A stretch of DNA of 6,736 bases. Source: an uncultured bacterium. Its GTDB lineage: Bacteria; Patescibacteria; ABY1; SG8-24; 2-12-FULL-60-25. Shown one piece after another: positions 5,900 to 6,736 of the stretch (position 1 is the first letter of the stretch; each line of letters starts with the position of its first letter). A program made the translations under genes and the position numbers. The notes beneath the pieces are model-generated. The model was given only the letters and a program-made list of their open reading frames with translations, was not told the origin of the DNA and searched no databases. The DNA lies in the NCBI GenBank assembly GCA_937863195.1, contig CALMET010000055.1, positions 1 through 6,736 of the forward strand, read 5' to 3'.

Positions 5900-5931
5900 G
5901 TGGTTTTGAGGGAGGCCATGGCATTCCCCAT
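5896..5931 (-). other. Possible leader peptide ORF ([11 protein letters not shown]) overlapping rpsJ start
   Basis: An 11-codon frame opens at ATG 5929-5931, with an internal ATG at 5917-5919, and ends with TGA at 5896-5898. The TGA overlaps the rpsJ ATG as ATGA. GGAG abuts the first ATG and GGGGA lies 5 nt before the second, which are better ribosome-binding contexts than rpsJ itself has. It could deliver ribosomes to rpsJ by stop-start coupling. It is very short, and chance is a real possibility. Confidence 0.25.
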
Positions 5932-5972
5932 CTCCGCTCGATTACTGAGTATCCTCAGAAACCAAGCGGAGA
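5931..5972 (-). promoter_or_regulatory. Nested hairpin B in tuf-rpsJ gap, alternative to hairpin A
   Basis: On the transcript UCUCCGCU (5972-5965) pairs with AGCGGAGA (5938-5931), 8 bp. It encloses a second stem CUGAG/CUCAG (5958-5954 with 5949-5945) with a 4-nt loop. Its 5' arm is also the 3' arm of the neighbouring hairpin, so the two cannot form fully together. Its 3' arm covers GGAG and the first base of the small ORF's ATG. Function is inferred only from geometry. Confidence 0.35.
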
Positions 5973-5992
5973 GGAGGAAACCTCCTCTCGCT
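5965..5992 (-). promoter_or_regulatory. GC-rich hairpin A just after tuf stop
   Basis: GAGAGGAGG (5989-5981) pairs perfectly with CCUCCUCUC (5977-5969) over a 3-nt UUU loop. Three more pairs (5990-5992 with 5965-5967) lie beyond a single bulged base. It begins 7 nt after the tuf TAA. No U-run follows, so it is a poor intrinsic terminator. It may instead protect the tuf 3' end, mark a processing site, or act in a switch with hairpin B. Confidence 0.45.
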
Positions 5993-5998
5993 ATGGAT

Positions 5999-6736
5999 TT
6001 ATTTAACGATCTTGAGAACAACACCAGCGCCGACCGTGCGACCACCCTCGCGGATGGAGAAACGCATCTTGTCTTCGATAGCAACTGGGCTGATAAGCTT
6101 AACAACCATCTTGATGGTGTCACCTGGTTGAACCATGGCGACATCAGCTGGCAGTGTTACTTCACCAGTAACATCCGTCGTACGGATGTAGAACTGAGGT
6201 TTGTAACCCGTGACGAATGGCTTGTGGCGGCCGCCTTCTTCTTTGGTGAGGGCGTACACTTCAGCTTCGAATTCAGAGTGAGGAGTGATCGAGCCTGGCT
6301 TGGCAAGAACCATACCGCGCTCAATGTCTTCTTTCTTTACACCGCGGAGAAGGAGACCAGCATTGTCGCCAGCCATACCTTCGTCGAGCTGCTTGTTAAA
6401 CATTTCGATACCGGTAACAACGGAGTTACGGGTTTCGCCGAGACCAATAATTTCAATTGGTTCGTTGATCTTCACCATACCGCGTTCGATACGGCCGGTT
6501 ACCACCGTGCCACGGCCTTCAATCGTGAAGACATCTTCAACTGGCATGAGGAAAGGCTTTTCGATTTCACGGACAGGTTCAGGGATCCATTCGTCACAAG
6601 CCTTGATAAGATCAAGGATTGGCTTGGAAGCTGCTTCATCCATTGGGTTCTGAAGGGCCTTGAGAGCCGAACCGCGGATAACTGGCGTGTTCTTGCCGTC
6701 GAATTCGTACTTCGAAAGAAGTTCGCGAATTTCTTC
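5999..6736 (-). CDS. tuf: Elongation factor Tu, C-terminal part (5' end beyond window)
   Basis: EF-Tu is the GTPase that carries aminoacyl-tRNA to the ribosomal A site. The frame is open to the right edge and gives 245 residues of a protein usually near 395, so about 150 residues are missing. The missing part includes the P-loop GHVDHGKT and NKxD motifs. Visible are the end of the G domain with the G5 loop RGSALKAL (21-28 of the fragment), domain 2 ([20 protein letters not shown], 60-79; GRIERG, 81-86; [13 protein letters not shown], 129-141) and domain 3 (EEGGRHKPF, 166-174; [11 protein letters not shown], 181-191; [13 protein letters not shown], 228-240). It ends at TAA 5999-6001. Its position just upstream of rpsJ is the usual joining of the str and S10 operons. 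Confidence 0.98.
   Translation of the reverse strand, partial: EEIRELLSKYEFDGKNTPVIRGSALKALQNPMDEAASKPILDLIKACDEWIPEPVREIEKPFLMPVEDVFTIEGRGTVVTGRIERGMVKINEPIEIIGLGETRNSVVTGIEMFNKQLDEGMAGDNAGLLLRGVKKEDIERGMVLAKPGSITPHSEFEAEVYALTKEEGGRHKPFVTGYKPQFYIRTTDVTGEVTLPADVAMVQPGDTIKMVVKLISPVAIEDKMRFSIREGGRTVGAGVVLKIVK

Noticed and set aside
5965..5992. Full intrinsic terminator after tuf
   Set aside because: The hairpin is strong but no U-run follows it (UUGGUUUCUGAGG), so calling it a rho-independent terminator is not supported.
1..6736. Alternative genetic code (UGA as Gly or Trp), as in some CPR bacteria
   Set aside because: All ribosomal reading frames are closed and full-length under the standard code with no in-frame UGA, so there is no evidence for recoding.

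Overview
The window is a stretch of the bacterial str/S10/spc ribosomal-protein gene cluster, read entirely on the minus strand (right to left in these coordinates). Transcription order is tuf (5' part off the right edge), rpsJ, rplC, rplD, rplW, rplB, rpsS, rplV, rpsC, rplP, rpmC, rpsQ, rplN (last codons off the left edge). The order is canonical and every visible gene is intact. No mobile elements, CRISPR arrays, tRNA or rRNA genes were seen, and all plus-strand ORFs are shadows. Base composition is roughly half G+C, and the standard code fits.

The proteins are clearly bacterial. Details such as the S3 start (MGHKVNPKVFRLG...WPSRWFA), a Pro where E. coli L16 has Arg81, Ala/Lys/Pro-rich tails on several subunits and the absence of Shine-Dalgarno (SD) sequences make me suspect a Patescibacteria (CPR) lineage, perhaps parcubacterial. 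That assignment is inference from residue patterns, not a tree.

Layout: 5999-6736 is the C-terminal ~60% of EF-Tu. The 99-nt tuf-rpsJ gap (5900-5998) holds two hairpins that share an arm, plus a tiny ORF whose TGA overlaps the rpsJ ATG. rpsJ is at 5564-5899. The 209-nt rpsJ-rplC gap (5355-5563) is large for this operon and contains a terminator-like hairpin with a U-tract just upstream of rplC. From rplC to rplN (1-5354) eleven genes are packed with 2-8 nt between stop and start. Each of these ten junctions has the form TAA - short spacer ending in T - ATG, with no recognisable Shine-Dalgarno.

Functionally the genes supply EF-Tu (tRNA delivery), three parts of the small subunit head (S10, S19, S3), S17 in the body, and eight large-subunit proteins (L3, L4, L23, L2, L22, L16, L29, L14). 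These surround the exit tunnel, peptidyl-transferase centre and subunit interface. The two gaps around rpsJ are the only places with room for regulation. The genes are ordinary; the most interesting signals are the uniform SD-less TATG start context and the candidate attenuators flanking rpsJ.
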